The notes under the pieces: generated by a model
The model's input: the letters and a program-made list of their open reading frames with translations, nothing else
Told to the model about the DNA's origin: nothing
The model's database searches: none
NCBI GenBank assembly: GCA_037074615.1
Contig: CM073534.1
Span: forward strand, 7,808,861 to 7,872,860
Direction: 5' to 3'
Length of the DNA stretch: 64,000 bases
DNA from: Leucaena leucocephala
Taxonomy: Eukaryota > Streptophyta > Magnoliopsida > Fabales > Fabaceae
Position numbers and translations under genes: made by a program
In this document: piece after piece, positions 46,831 through 58,133 of the stretch
Numbering within the stretch: position 1 is the first letter of the stretch
How the letters are laid out: each line of letters starts with the position of its first letter

Positions 46831-47049
46831 CGTTGTCTTATTATGCTGAGCTTTAGAGGATATTCAAGATAAAAATAGCTCGTTATTATGTGCATGGCCA
46901 AGACAAAGATGGTCAACCCCATCCTTCTCTATGTAGCAAGTATTAATTCATTGATGAAGCTACTTAGGAAGAATTTGTTAGGCTTCAAACTACGTCAGCA
47001 ACTATAGTGAGTTGATCCATCTTAGAGTTCATTCCATTATAGATTATCA

Positions 47050-48290
47050 TATGTATTAATTTTAACTACTTCAATTCTTATAGGAAAAAGGGAAAAAGCA
47101 CGCTCTCAAGAATGATTTTCCCCATACAATGTCTTTAGGGGTTGTGTGAAGCCTAAAAGAGACTTGATGGCAGCCAAGAGGAAGTGGTTAGAAGAACATA
47201 AAGTTAGATCGTTATGTTCTTGTTTCTCTCTAATCTCTAGTACGTCACGAAGATAAATGGTTGTACACTTACCAAACAAGGAGCAAATCATATACAAGCG
47301 ATCACGCTGGCATGATCATAGAAAAAAATGTAATTATTACTATTATTTTGTTTTAGTAGACTAATATATTATTACTTATGTTTGTTCTTTATATGATATA
47401 GACCGATCTTAAACAATAAGAGGCCCAGGGATCCTTCAAGTTAGAAGGCAAGAAAGACATCTTGATAATCGTTATGGGCAAACAAGAGCATGAAGTTGTG
47501 TCAAAGTAGTTGGAGGAGTTATAGGAATAAGAGATTACTTTAGAGCATGTCCATGATATTCCCTATATGCTGTGCCGAGGGCAGAGTTGGAATCGTTGTT
47601 GGCCATTGTGAGGGAGGAGGCTAATGTGGAAGTAGAAGCTCACTTGATGCACGATTACAAGAGGAGTTAGTAAAGCTCAAGAAAGAAATATTGTCCATAA
47701 TAAAATTAAGGCAATAGGAGCTAAGTGTCGCCATACGCATTCACTTGTAGCTCATCATACCACTAAAAGGAGTTGTTGCATTGTTGGATACTGAACCTTG
47801 TGATCTATATATGAAGGATCCTCTTAGACGGTTAGTGCCATATGGTTCTATCCACAGCTTAGGGGAAATTGTCCTCCATATCCAAATTTAGGACAATCAA
47901 TTAAGGGTGACAGTTGAAGATGTGGTAATTGAAGATACTCCTATCCCAATTGCCACTGATGAGGTGAAGACAGTGAGTTAGGTAAAAGAAACTTTCATAT
48001 TATTTCTAAAGGATCTGGTTTTAAAACACGTCACGTCATCCACGAGCAAAACTCTAAGTCCTCCTCCCCATAAGCCAAATCCATCTCCTACTTTAAGTGC
48101 CATGCAACATGTGATCCTATTGACATTTGACAAATGTTCTATCTGGATGGCTTGCCTATGGATTCAATTGTGGGTGACGTGGGGGTACCAGCCTATCTTG
48201 ACATATAGATGTGGCATCTCTTATCACACCTATGGATCAACTGACCGTCGTGTGCATCTAAGTGTTTTTGAGGTAAGTCTAATTTAAATA
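47050..48290 (+). pseudogene. CACTA 2 second ORF, Transposase_24 and DUF8039-like remnant
   Basis: 47110-47330 has the RDLMAAKRKWLEEHK-type text and GANHIQAITLA in shifted frames, then a Glu-rich stretch (47590-47680). 47740-48290 reads LKGVVALLDTEPCDLYMKDP, GSIHSLGEIVLHIQI, VEDVVIEDTPIPIATDEVKT and RVHLSVFE, the order of the DUF8039-type region of plant CACTA proteins. Introns and frameshifts cannot be separated with confidence. Confidence 0.6.
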
Positions 48291-48359
48291 TAAATATCTA
48301 TAAGTAAAAATTTTAACTCTTAAAACTAATGTCATGTTTGTATTAATTATATGTACATG

Positions 48360-49194
48360 CAAGATGAGTTAGTTTCTAAGGGCAAACAATGTTAAGTTTG
48401 GATTCATATGCCCAATTAAAATTTATGTAAAAGGGACCTCTCAAGTGATGAGACTTCAATACATTTCGATGAGGCTTGGTAAAACTGATAATGATTGTTT
48501 CTTCACACCATATATTCATGAGTAAGAATAATAATATTTCATTTAATTTCATACTACTTTTGTATTTTCTTAATGATAATGCTTATTCTTTTTTAATTTA
48601 TATAGCAACCATTGGCAATTGGTTGTCATATGTAAGCATATTTATAAAGTAGTTTTCTTATGCTTCCACAAGCTATCGGGTGATAGTAAGAAGATTCTAA
48701 ACTCATGAGTTTTCTCCTACATAACAATGATCTTTGTAATAAATGTGTTACTAATTTTATAATTTTGTTCAAAGGGCTATGAGGACATTCACAATTGTAA
48801 AGGGTCTTAAGCACGCCAACGAGGTGAAAGACCCTGAATATATCACACTGAAGGTAATAAAAGTATTAAGTGTTATTCTCCATGTTTTGATGATGACAAA
48901 TAATTTTGATCGTGTTAATATTACAGACTCAAAAGTAACTCAGAGAAAGCAACTTGTGCGACTTATACATGATTGACATATGGTCAATATTATCATGTCA
49001 AATAGGACTAACCTGACTAAGGAGGTAAAATTGCATTTTTAGTGATTTCATGTTTTTTTTAGTTTAATATATATTAGTAATGCCTAAATTTCTTTGATTT
49101 TAATTTGATATTTTAGATATTTGATCAACCTGACCTATTTTTTGAACAAGATATTGATAACATGCGTAATCATTGGGCTGAATTTTTTGTTTAA
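48360..49194 (+). pseudogene. Ulp1-like cysteine protease remnant in CACTA 2
   Basis: The C-terminal Ulp1/C48-type domain that many plant CACTA and MULE ORFs carry. KTDNDCFFTPYIH at 48481-48528, a GTAAGA donor at 48532, acceptor tatag at 48605, then DNHWQLVVICKHIYKVVFL with the catalytic His-Trp pair. Further exon pieces at 48770-49040, and the typical last block FDQPDLFFEQDIDNMRNHWA ending at TAA about 49194. The catalytic Cys block is not convincingly preserved. Confidence 0.7.
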
Positions 49195-49439
49195 AATATT
49201 TCTTTTTAATAGTATTTATTTACATTTCAATACATTTTTTAAATTTTCTGTACAAATTGTTGCAATTTTGTATTGAATTTTATTAAATGAATAATTAGCA
49301 ATTGAATTCTGTCTATATCATCTTGATCTTTGTCTCTGTTGCCATCTTTTTGATTCGTATATTTGGACAATTTACTTATATGAAGCTTCAGATGATGGGG
49401 TAATGAAAATGTGAATGGGTCGTATTAAAAAAATAACAT

Positions 49440-49877
49440 TTAGACCGAACAATAGTAGTCCGATGTAGAAACAATTTCATCTACACCGACTGAGTGCAGG
49501 TGAGGTGTAGAAAATGGATCCATCTATATCAGTCAGCTTACAATTGGTATAGAAAATGCATTCATCTGCACCGGATAATCTCATAACTGGTGTAGAAAAT
49601 GCATGCATCTATACTAGATGACCTCATAACTGGTGTAAATATTAGCACATTCTACACTAGATGTCTTTAGGACCGGTTTAAATGTTCTATTTTTCCTTAG
49701 AAAATGAGTCTTTACATCTCATATTTAGATCGGTTTAGAAGAAGATTTCTTCTACACTATTGTACCACCCAGTTTAAAAGGTGATACACTTTCTATATGG
49801 GCTATATTTACACGGATTTGAGGTTAGGTGTAAAATAATATTTTCAACTGGTTTTAAAAGATTAATTTGTAGTAGTG
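49440..49877. repeat. Right subterminal tandem repeats of CACTA 2
   Basis: About four diverged units of 43-45 bp: (t)ggtgtagaaaatgcat, cat ct(g/a)(c/t)ac(c/t)(g/a)gatgacctcataac, between 49500 and 49640, then single accggttta motifs to the end. Related accggt and ctaaaccg motifs occur at 42400-42620 on the left side. Confidence 0.8.
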
Positions 49878-49880
49878 ATG

Positions 49881-50651
49881 CCTCTCATAATGAAGGATTA
49901 AACATGAGAGAATGTTAATTGGCTGCTAAGATAAAGAGGTATGACAAAAGTATATCTCCCTCTCGAATAATTGTTTAAGTTAAATATTGAAGATAATGAA
50001 ACAATTTGAACTAAAAATATTGAATTAAATATAAATATTGAAAATATTAAATATGAATATTAAAAAATCAAGTAAAAAAATTAATTTCATGGAAGGACTA
50101 TTATCCTTTTATTTCCAAATTTTATAGTTGTTAATTTTGATTATTATTCTTAAATAGTCTTTAAATGTTGGCTTACCTGAAGCATAATTATCATTAATAA
50201 TTAATAATCATACATTAATTCATAATGTTTTAACAATCTAACATAATTATAAACAATTGTTCAACAACATCTTAAGCAACTATTAATCATCCTCCCCCTA
50301 AAATTCAACTCATCAAAATTGTTAATCATTTTTTGTCTTTAAATAATTATCATTTTAAAACTTCAATGTAACATTAATTATTGTTATTTAATTGTATCCT
50401 TTGTTAATAAAAAATAATAATAGGTGGAACTCAAGTTATATTACAATATCAATCCACATATTATTCTAGATATTATTACTTTTTGTAAAATTATTAAATT
50501 AATATTTACTTTTTTAACTTCTATTAATTTGTATGGTATGTTTGGTTGAAATGGAATGGAAAAGAAGATAGATTTTAATAAGTTTTATTTTAAAAATTTA
50601 GAGAATTAGAGAGTTGAAAATTTTAATTTATTTTCATTACTCTTTTCTCTT
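49881..50651. other. AT-rich spacer between two CACTA elements
   Basis: Poly-A/T-rich. No gene or element end recognised apart from the flanking target duplications. Confidence 0.4.
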
Positions 50652-50981
50652 TACTACTAGAAAAATGTCTTTAACAACAATAGTTAGAAGTGACCTTTCA
50701 TGAAGATTTTATGAGTGACATGAAGTTTACAACATTTTAAGTCAAACTTTTAATGGTTGTTTGTAACCGCCGTTAAAGGTATGACTTACAATGGTAGTTT
50801 TTTTTGCCTAAAATTGCTATGAAAGGTTATACCTTTAATGGCAGTCATAAATAAAACCGATGTTAAATGTTAGATTTCCACGACAGTTTTGCCTAAAACT
50901 ATTGTGGAAAGCTTGCTTCTTTTGTGTTTTTTCCTTTTTTAACCTTTCCATGGCGTTTCACAATTTAACTGTAGTGAAAGA

Positions 50982-52925
50982 TGTAAGGAATTGGAAGACA
51001 CGCAGCGGAAATTAATTTAAAAAATTTTCCATTCCTTGCCAGGATCTACCGTATGTGTTTAAGTCAAGTGGGAAGAAGTATTACCCTTAGTGTGCCTCAG
51101 CGACTTCCACAGCTTTCGATCACGACGTTCACAACTTCTCTCTGCGGCTCGTGCTCCCTTTCTGATCACAAGAAGTCGACGACTCAGGTCAGCTTCTTCT
51201 ACTGGTATCCACACAAACAGCGTTCCAACCACGAACGACGTGCTAGCGTCTCTTGTCCCTCCAGGGCTTTCTCAAGAGTTCGTCCTCTCCATCTCTATTT
51301 CGACAGTTTCTTATCTGCAAACCTTTTGCAGAGTCCCCTTCGGACTTTCTATGTTCTATATGTTTCTCTGTGTAAAACGCAGCTCCTAAACTCAGATATA
51401 TAGGATGCTATGCTTTTTTCTCTGTCAACCGAATTGGATTTTGGAGTTAATCTTATATTAATTCCAAAATTAATACAATATCATATATTGTATAATTTTA
51501 TAAGAAACTAATTAAATAAATAATATCAAATCCGTCTCACAGATTTAATTACCCATTTATTTAATTTTAAATAAAGATGAGACTGAACTATTTTTGATTT
51601 ATTCTCATAAATCAAATTTGAGATATCCTATCAATTTGAATTTCAAATTTCAAACGTGATAGAGATTTAATTTATCCTTATAAATTAAATCTTATAAATA
51701 TCTCTTATATGAGATATCTTATCAATTTGAATTTCGAATTTCAAACATGATAGAGATTTAATTTATCCTTATAAATTAAATCTTATAAATATCTCTTATA
51801 TGAGATATCCTATCAATTTGAATTTCGAATTTCAAACATGATAGAGATTTAATTTATTCTTATAAATTAAATCTTATAAATATCTCTTATATGAGATATC
51901 CTATCAATTTGAATTTTGAATTTCAAACGTGATAGAGATTTAATTTATCCTTATAAATTAAATCTCATATATACATATAATGTATATATACGAATATAAA
52001 TATAAATAAATATATATACATCTATCCTGGATCATTCATTGAATATGGACATGTCTTAGATTCAATGAATCTGGACATCATAGCTCGTGTTGGGCTATTT
52101 TGTGTACGACCCTGTAGGCCCATATAAAGTTGGCAGTGGGCCATTTGCTATACTGGCCCACAAGTCGCAAGCGGTCTCTAGCAAGACATAACGACTACCC
52201 AAATCATATGAGGATCGATAAACGATGTAACCTTTTATACAACCATATCATGTCTCTTCTGTCACGCGATATTTTGGTCATGGATGAGGCATGGATAATG
52301 TCATCCTCCTATTCCTGACCGTTACTTTCTCGATCCCTGAGTAGTCTGACTATAGAAATGGAACTACCTTTCCATTACAGTATGGCCATACATTTCTCAG
52401 ACTCACTCATCGAGGGGCCCAATAATATCTCTCTACGAATGTGAGGGACAAATTCCATCTTGACCATTCACATTCCTCCGCATGAAAAACCACTAAGGTC
52501 GAACATAGTCTTTATGATCACTCGGTCAAAAGTGACTTTTGACTAGGTCAAAGCTGAGCGTTTTGTCATGTAGGAATCCATGATGATCTCAGGTCAAAGG
52601 GCGTATTGACATGGTTTGTATATGAGAGAAGCTTATGACGTTACCCATGCAGTTCTCTCATAGCGGGTCGGTCCAGTACCTTGTACTCTTACATGTGCTT
52701 ATGACTTTGATTTATATCTCTATACATCTTCAAAGTCATACTGGTCTTATTTCATCTGTGCTCCCGCATAGATGATCGACCAGGGACATTTAGGATAATA
52801 TCATGAATTATCCAAGGATGATCATCATAGTAAACATGCAAATAATATGATAACTCAATTAATAAATTCATAAATCAATAATGTTCATAAGACAATGATT
52901 GGCCCCTAGGGCACGATTTCCAACA
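50982..52925 (-). mobile_element. Solo LTR, 1.94 kb, copy B, nested in CACTA 3
   Basis: The plus strand begins tgtaaggaattggaagacac and ends ggcacgatttccaaca, the exact reverse layout of copy A at 37739-39537. Flanks are AAAGA (50977-50981) and AAAGG (52926-52930), a 5-bp target duplication with one mismatch. It interrupts the left subterminal array of CACTA 3, so it is younger than that element. Confidence 0.88.
51610..51970 (+). repeat. 91-bp tandem repeat inside solo LTR B, about 4 units
   Basis: tagagatttaatttatcctt starts at 51660, 51751 and 51842, with a fourth copy at 51933, each followed by taaattaaatct and tatcaatttgaatttcgaat-type text. Copy A has only about two units, so the array changed in length between copies. 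Confidence 0.9.
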
Positions 52926-52930
52926 AAAGG

Positions 52931-55900
52931 TATATTTTTTTGTTAAGTTTTCATTTTATACTATCATGCATTTAGCACAATCAAGACAGATCAATTTTCA
53001 AGTAGCAAAATATGAAGTTAGCAATGTGAAAAATCCAAATGATAATAAAATAATTTAAATTGGTAATGTTGTACTAAACCAAATAAGTCTTTGTACATCA
53101 TATACACAAGAAGGAAATAGTTGAATGATCAATCCTAAACAAGTTACAAAGCTATTGACTAAATATTTACTAAAAATTTGACAAGTACTTCATCTTCAAG
53201 TCATATATGTAGAAGTATTGTTCTTGCCAAATCATCATTCACTTAGTCGATTAGGTTATCTTCATAGCTTATGTTGTTATGAAATAACTGTAACTTAGAA
53301 GTAATAGGTAAGTATTAGATAAGTGCATAAATTGAAGAATCACTAAATATTAATCGTGTTATCTTCATACCTCATGTAAATTCTCCGTAAGCTATATTTC
53401 AATAATTTTATGAATGTAGCGGATCACATAGCATCCGCATTCAACACCGCTAGGTTGATGTTAGTACTAACAAAATAGAAAAATATAGGGCATATTAAGG
53501 AATATTAAACTTTATTCCTAATAAATTTATAAAAAATTAAACTTAATTAGTTTAAAACAATTTAGTGTAAGAAAAATCTACGTAGGATTAGTACTATGTA
53601 TATGAGCTATAAAAAGATTGATGCCTTGCATAACCCTATCGTCAATTGAAAAAAAAAAGAGGATATCATATAACTTGCTAAATTTTATGCTTAATAAATC
53701 TATAAAGAAAAATTCATGTGTTGATGATTGATGCAATGTTAGAATCTGGCTGTCCAAACATTGAATCGAATCAATACATGACATTGTCTTAAGGGTCAAT
53801 GCTAAGTAAAGTCCAATACATACTACAAAATATCAATAACGTAATATATGATTTTATTATATGTATATGTGTTTTCCAAGTATAAGAGTATACTTATCCT
53901 TTAGTGTAAGGAGCAAAATATTTCGTCCTCTTGATTCAAGTCATGACATCAACCATGTACATATCCTCGAGCTCCTATCAGTACTTGTCTCTAGGACCTT
54001 TTGTGAACACATGAAGCCATATATGTCTCCTTTTGCTTTATCCAAGCATTTACGATAGAAGTGATTGTTGTTCAAAAGAGAAAAGAGTCAGTGGGAAATG
54101 ATAAAACATAAAGTATTAAAATTAATTTGCAACTTACAATATGTGTGACTGGATGATAGCTGAATCTAGCATATGGAAATTTAGAAATTGCACTATGTCA
54201 TCCTGTTCAAGGTGAATTTATAAGGCTAGTGGAATTTTGTAACTAAATGCTTTCTCCATATCATCTGCTCGATTATGAAGAGTTTCCATCTTGTCATATC
54301 TCAAGGATATGTTCTAAGGAAGAGTTTGGAGCTTTTCTGTTTTCACCCTCTTTAGCTTCAACTTCTATGACACTTCTCTCTGACACCTTATTTGGTTACA
54401 GGTATGGTGTGACCCTCCTTCCTCAATTTGATCATATTTGTTGGCCCTAAAAGAAAATTCCTTTAATTATTGTTCAATATATGGACCTTGTCAGTGGAGC
54501 AGGGAACTAGTGTAGTGCCAAAATGTTTTCTAATAGCATGTACTATCACCTTTGCTCTGCCATATGAAATTCTTCTGGTGAATTATTGTGATGGCTAGGT
54601 ACATGGTAGCATTAGCGACAAGGGTTGTAGTCCGTTATATGTCATAATGAAGAGACCACAATCTTGCCCATTGTCTTCAGCCTAGTTAGGGTTAGGGTCA
54701 GGATCAGATAGTTTGGAGATAAAATTTTTATTCTTCTTATTGTTGCCCTTATCACTTGTCACCGTAGGAGAACACTAAAAATATAAAAGAAATTACTTAA
54801 GAAAAAATATGTTAAATGTCCCTTGAAAAGAAATGAATATTATTTACCTTGAACATTGGCCGGTAGTGGGGAAGCCCATTATCAACATGACATGGTTGAG
54901 TCTGGCATTGACAGATTGCTAGAGTTTGGCATCCATCTCCATCCTTTGTAACTCTACTTGATGTTGTGTGGTAAGTTGAGCAGTAAGATCATCTCAAACC
55001 TTTGGGAGCTCTTCTCTGGACACCATGTTTGTGGACGTTGCACTTCTTCATGATGTGGACTCAAAAAACTCTTTTCAGATAACTCCTTTGGGGCCCCTCT
55101 TATTCGACTTGGGTGGTCATGCCTGCCAATAGTTGTTTCTAAGATATCCATGCCTTTTTTAGGAATGAAAGACCTTTAGGTTGCTTGTTCCTCCAGTGCA
55201 TCCTATAACATATAAGTAACTAAGTTAAAATAACTGAAGTGTATAAATTCTTACTATTTAAATTAATTAATTATAATCCTCTCAGTATCAGTAGCAATCT
55301 CTGGAGTGATATACTGCTATTTTTTAACCCTCTTCGCCTTCAATTTTTGTTGGCAAGATGGACATTTGATAGATGTACCAAGGTTTGATGCAAGAGGGTA
55401 TGATGTAGCAGCTTGCTGCGTAATGTGCAACTATTCTTCTATTATTTTACTTTTTAGAACACTATACCCCTCAAGACATGTAATGCTGATATTTTTCTTA
55501 GATATTTCCTTATTCTTCTTACTCATAGCCTATAAAAATGAAACAAAATTAGTTTAGTTGATTAAAATGTACAGTCATTATTAAGTTAATTAAAATGTAA
55601 GTTTTCACACATCAAACCTTATAAGTAGCATTTTCCTGCCATTGACAAAACAGTGCATACGCTTCATCACTAACATTGGGGGTATGTATCTTTTGGATGT
55701 TTTTTCATCTTACGTACTTTAGAGTTAATCATTTGCAAAGTCAGACTTAAAGTCTCTCTATCGTTCATTGTACTAATTTAAGATCCGATGCCTCATTCTT
55801 ACTATCATGGGAATATCAAAATGTTGCTGCGATAAAGTATAAAAACAAATAAAATGAAGCTATAATAAGGGACAACAATCATTAATAACTAAAATAAATG

Positions 55901-56250
55901 GATGAAACATAAAAATATACCAAAATATCCTCCCAAGCCATATCCTTGTCTTTCAGGTCTATCGCCCTTTAATTGGCACACATGATGCTAATCTTAGCAC
56001 GTACTATATGGCCGATATAAAGCAATATCCCATTGTTACCTATTGTTTTCATGTCATAATCAAACTCCACCAATAACTTTATGGGTTGTGTTCCCTCATC
56101 TATCTTAGCCACACATTTCATACGGGTTGGGTCTCTGCCTCTTTTCTTGCCTTGCTGAACAAAACCTTACTGACTAGAACCATCCTGACCTGAACCGTTT
56201 ATGTCCTATTTAAAAAATAATAAATAAAGGTGAGAATCAGAAATATTAAT
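52931..56250 (-). pseudogene. CACTA 3 accessory ORF (Transposase_24-type) remnant
   Basis: The minus strand from 56160 down reads GKKRGRDPTRMKCVAKIDEG, then EFDYDMKTIGNNGILL, YIGHIVRAKISIMCAN, stop, and AIDLKDKDMAWEDIL. This is the N-terminal pattern of plant Ptta/En/Spm CACTA proteins. At about 55620-55700 the minus strand gives SDEAYALFCQWQENATYK after frameshifts. Introns probably separate these. Homologous to 19440-22270 in CACTA 1. Many stops. Confidence 0.72.
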
Positions 56251-57120
56251 TTTGCAATCAATTTAGTATTCAAATAAATATTTATTACACACAATAAACT
56301 AATTTCTTATTAGTTGGTATCCACTCAAATTCCTTCACAATGATAATAAACAATCCTAAATGGTAAGCAAATCCATTAAACTTGCCAATCAATTTTCTTG
56401 TTAACCAAATAACTTAATTTATAGCTTTCCTAAATAATACTCATATTTCTCAAACAAAAAAAAATACCAAACTCAATGAAAAATTAGCAATTTGTTAATA
56501 ACAAAAGGTATTGACTAAACAAATATAACTTAATGAATAAACATGCACTATACAAAATTTGGCAATGTATTGAACAAATAGAAACCATTTTATTGAATAA
56601 TGTGTTATTTTTCAAAATTCACAAAGACATACTTAAACAAATAAGAACCAATGTAACTGTCCAAACATTACAAAAATCAAGTCTTTAATAAAGGATATAA
56701 CCTATATGATTTTATAAACAACAAACAATTGAACAATTAATAAAAACACATCCACAAATTTAAAAAAAATCACAAAAACGCGCCCATAAATAAATAGGAA
56801 CTAATATAACAAATCAACACTACAAAAATCAAAGTTTTAATACAAGGATGATAGCTCATATGTTATATTATATTTTATAAACAATAACTAACAAAAAAAA
56901 AAAAAGAAAATGAGCAAATGAAGAAGTTAAATAGTGATTTATGGCTTTCATGAAAGACAACAATGATAGAGATGACGGAGAACAATAGAGATGGGCACTG
57001 AAAATAGGGGAAAATCCCAAAAAATGGCATTCATTTAAGTTTATGGTGGTGGGGTAGAGAAATGGAACCACAAAAGGTTGTTAGAAGTGAAAGTGAAAGT
57101 AAAACTAAAATTGTGTCCAA
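56251..57120. other. Non-coding leader side of CACTA 3
   Basis: AT-rich, with 56930-57110 matching 23590-23770 of CACTA 1 (for example aatggcattcatttaag and ggtggttgggcaga-like blocks). Possibly the promoter and leader of the minus-strand accessory ORF. Confidence 0.4.
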
Positions 57121-57487
57121 GGATTTTAATCTTTTAGGGACTTTTTACTGTTGTTTTTGATTGAACCTATGTTAAAAGTCCCTCCTAAAGACTTTTCATA
57201 TAGATTTTATAAACACAAATATTAAAAATAGTTATCACGGCATTAAATGTCATGATAACTTTTACTCCAATCGAGTTTAAAAAATTGGGTTAGATAACTT
57301 TTAAAGGCAATTTTTCATAGAACTGCCGTTAAAAGTATCTTTCACAGCGGTTTTAATAAAAACTATTGTGAAAAGTGTTTTACAAAAGAACTTATTTAAG
57401 AAAATATCATTGCATTTTTTTCACGTCGTTTTTTCTTATAATTGTCGTGAAAAATATTTTTATAGTAGTGCTTATATCTTCTTACTA

Positions 57488-57762
57488 TTAAAATCTTATA
57501 GCCCCATCTACCAAAATCTTATTAAATATAGAGTATTATATTAAAATATTAAAATCTAAACATATTTTTTTAGCATTTAATTACACAATCATCACTTAAA
57601 TTTATCGAGACAATATTTTCTATTAAATCAGACTAACCTTGTTAAGATTATGGGACTAAAAATATATTTTATAAATTTAAGGAACTAAAGTAAAATTTGA
57701 TATAAACTTAAAAGACTAAACATATATTTTAACCTTAAAATCTTATAACCCCATTTACCAAA
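57488..57762 (+). repeat. 28-bp direct repeats flanking a partial fold-back MITE
   Basis: ttaaaatcttatagccccat through ctaccaaaa at 57488-57516 and the near-identical ttaaaatcttataaccccat through ttaccaaaa at 57734-57762. Between them the text ggactaaaaatatattttat and taaacatatattttaacctt resembles the arm of the MITE at 27239-27634. May be a duplicated target or a local duplication. Confidence 0.6.
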
Positions 57763-58133
57763 AAATATATAAAACCCTACTTATCCCTTCTTTTTTTAAG
57801 AATTGGAGTTATTAAAATCTCTCATCTCCTTCAATCCCCTCGAATCAATTAGAAGATTGCACGGGGTAAAATCTACTCACACACTATTGTAATACGACAA
57901 AAAAGCCTGATTTCCATTGCTTTTTGTGTTATTCATTCATGACATTAGATCATATCTGCCAAAAGTTACATCTTCTATAATAGAAAGATGGGAAAAAATT
58001 ATTACAACTTGCATGAGATTTCTTCAGGGAAATTTCATGACTAGGAAAGAGCAATAATTCTAAAAAATAAATAAGAACAATAATAAATAATAATTTAATA
58101 ATTATTTAATATGGAGACAAGGGGTCACAGTTT
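57763..58133. other. Downstream flank of the LEA gene
   Basis: AT-rich. The part nearest 58133 would be the 3' untranslated region of the reverse-strand LEA gene. No clear AATAAA on the minus strand close to the stop. Confidence 0.4.

Larger units (their letters stand above)
42371..49877 (+). mobile_element. CACTA (En/Spm) element 2, 7.5 kb
   Basis: Ends CACTACTACAAAATAGG and TTTGTAGTAGTG form 12-bp terminal inverted repeats. The target duplication ATG is at 42368-42370 and 49878-49880. Subterminal repeats with accggt / tggtgtagaaaatgca motifs lie inside both ends. On the plus strand it carries a small coiled-coil ORF, TNP2 transposase, DUF4218/DUF4216-type tails, a DUF8039-like part and an Ulp1-like protease, all with stops. 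The coding layout is that of an autonomous plant CACTA, now dead. Confidence 0.92.
50652..57470 (-). mobile_element. CACTA (En/Spm) element 3, 6.8 kb with a nested solo LTR
   Basis: Left end TACTACTAGAAAAATG (canonical first C changed to T) and right end TTTATAGTAGTG. Target duplication CTT at 50649-50651 and 57471-57473. Subterminal motifs of the gccgttaaaagt kind at 50665-50975 and 57130-57450. Interior matches CACTA 1 in sequence and strand but lacks its 22.5 kb LTR-like insertion. Without the nested 1.94 kb LTR the element is about 4.9 kb. No TNP2 inside. Confidence 0.87.

Noticed and set aside
37739..52925. A single LTR retrotransposon bounded by the two 1.8-1.9 kb LTRs
   Set aside because: The LTRs are in opposite orientation and each has its own target duplication.
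42371..57470. One giant 15-kb CACTA element
   Set aside because: Each inner end has its own matching 3-bp duplication (ATG for element 2, CTT for element 3), so these are two separate insertions.
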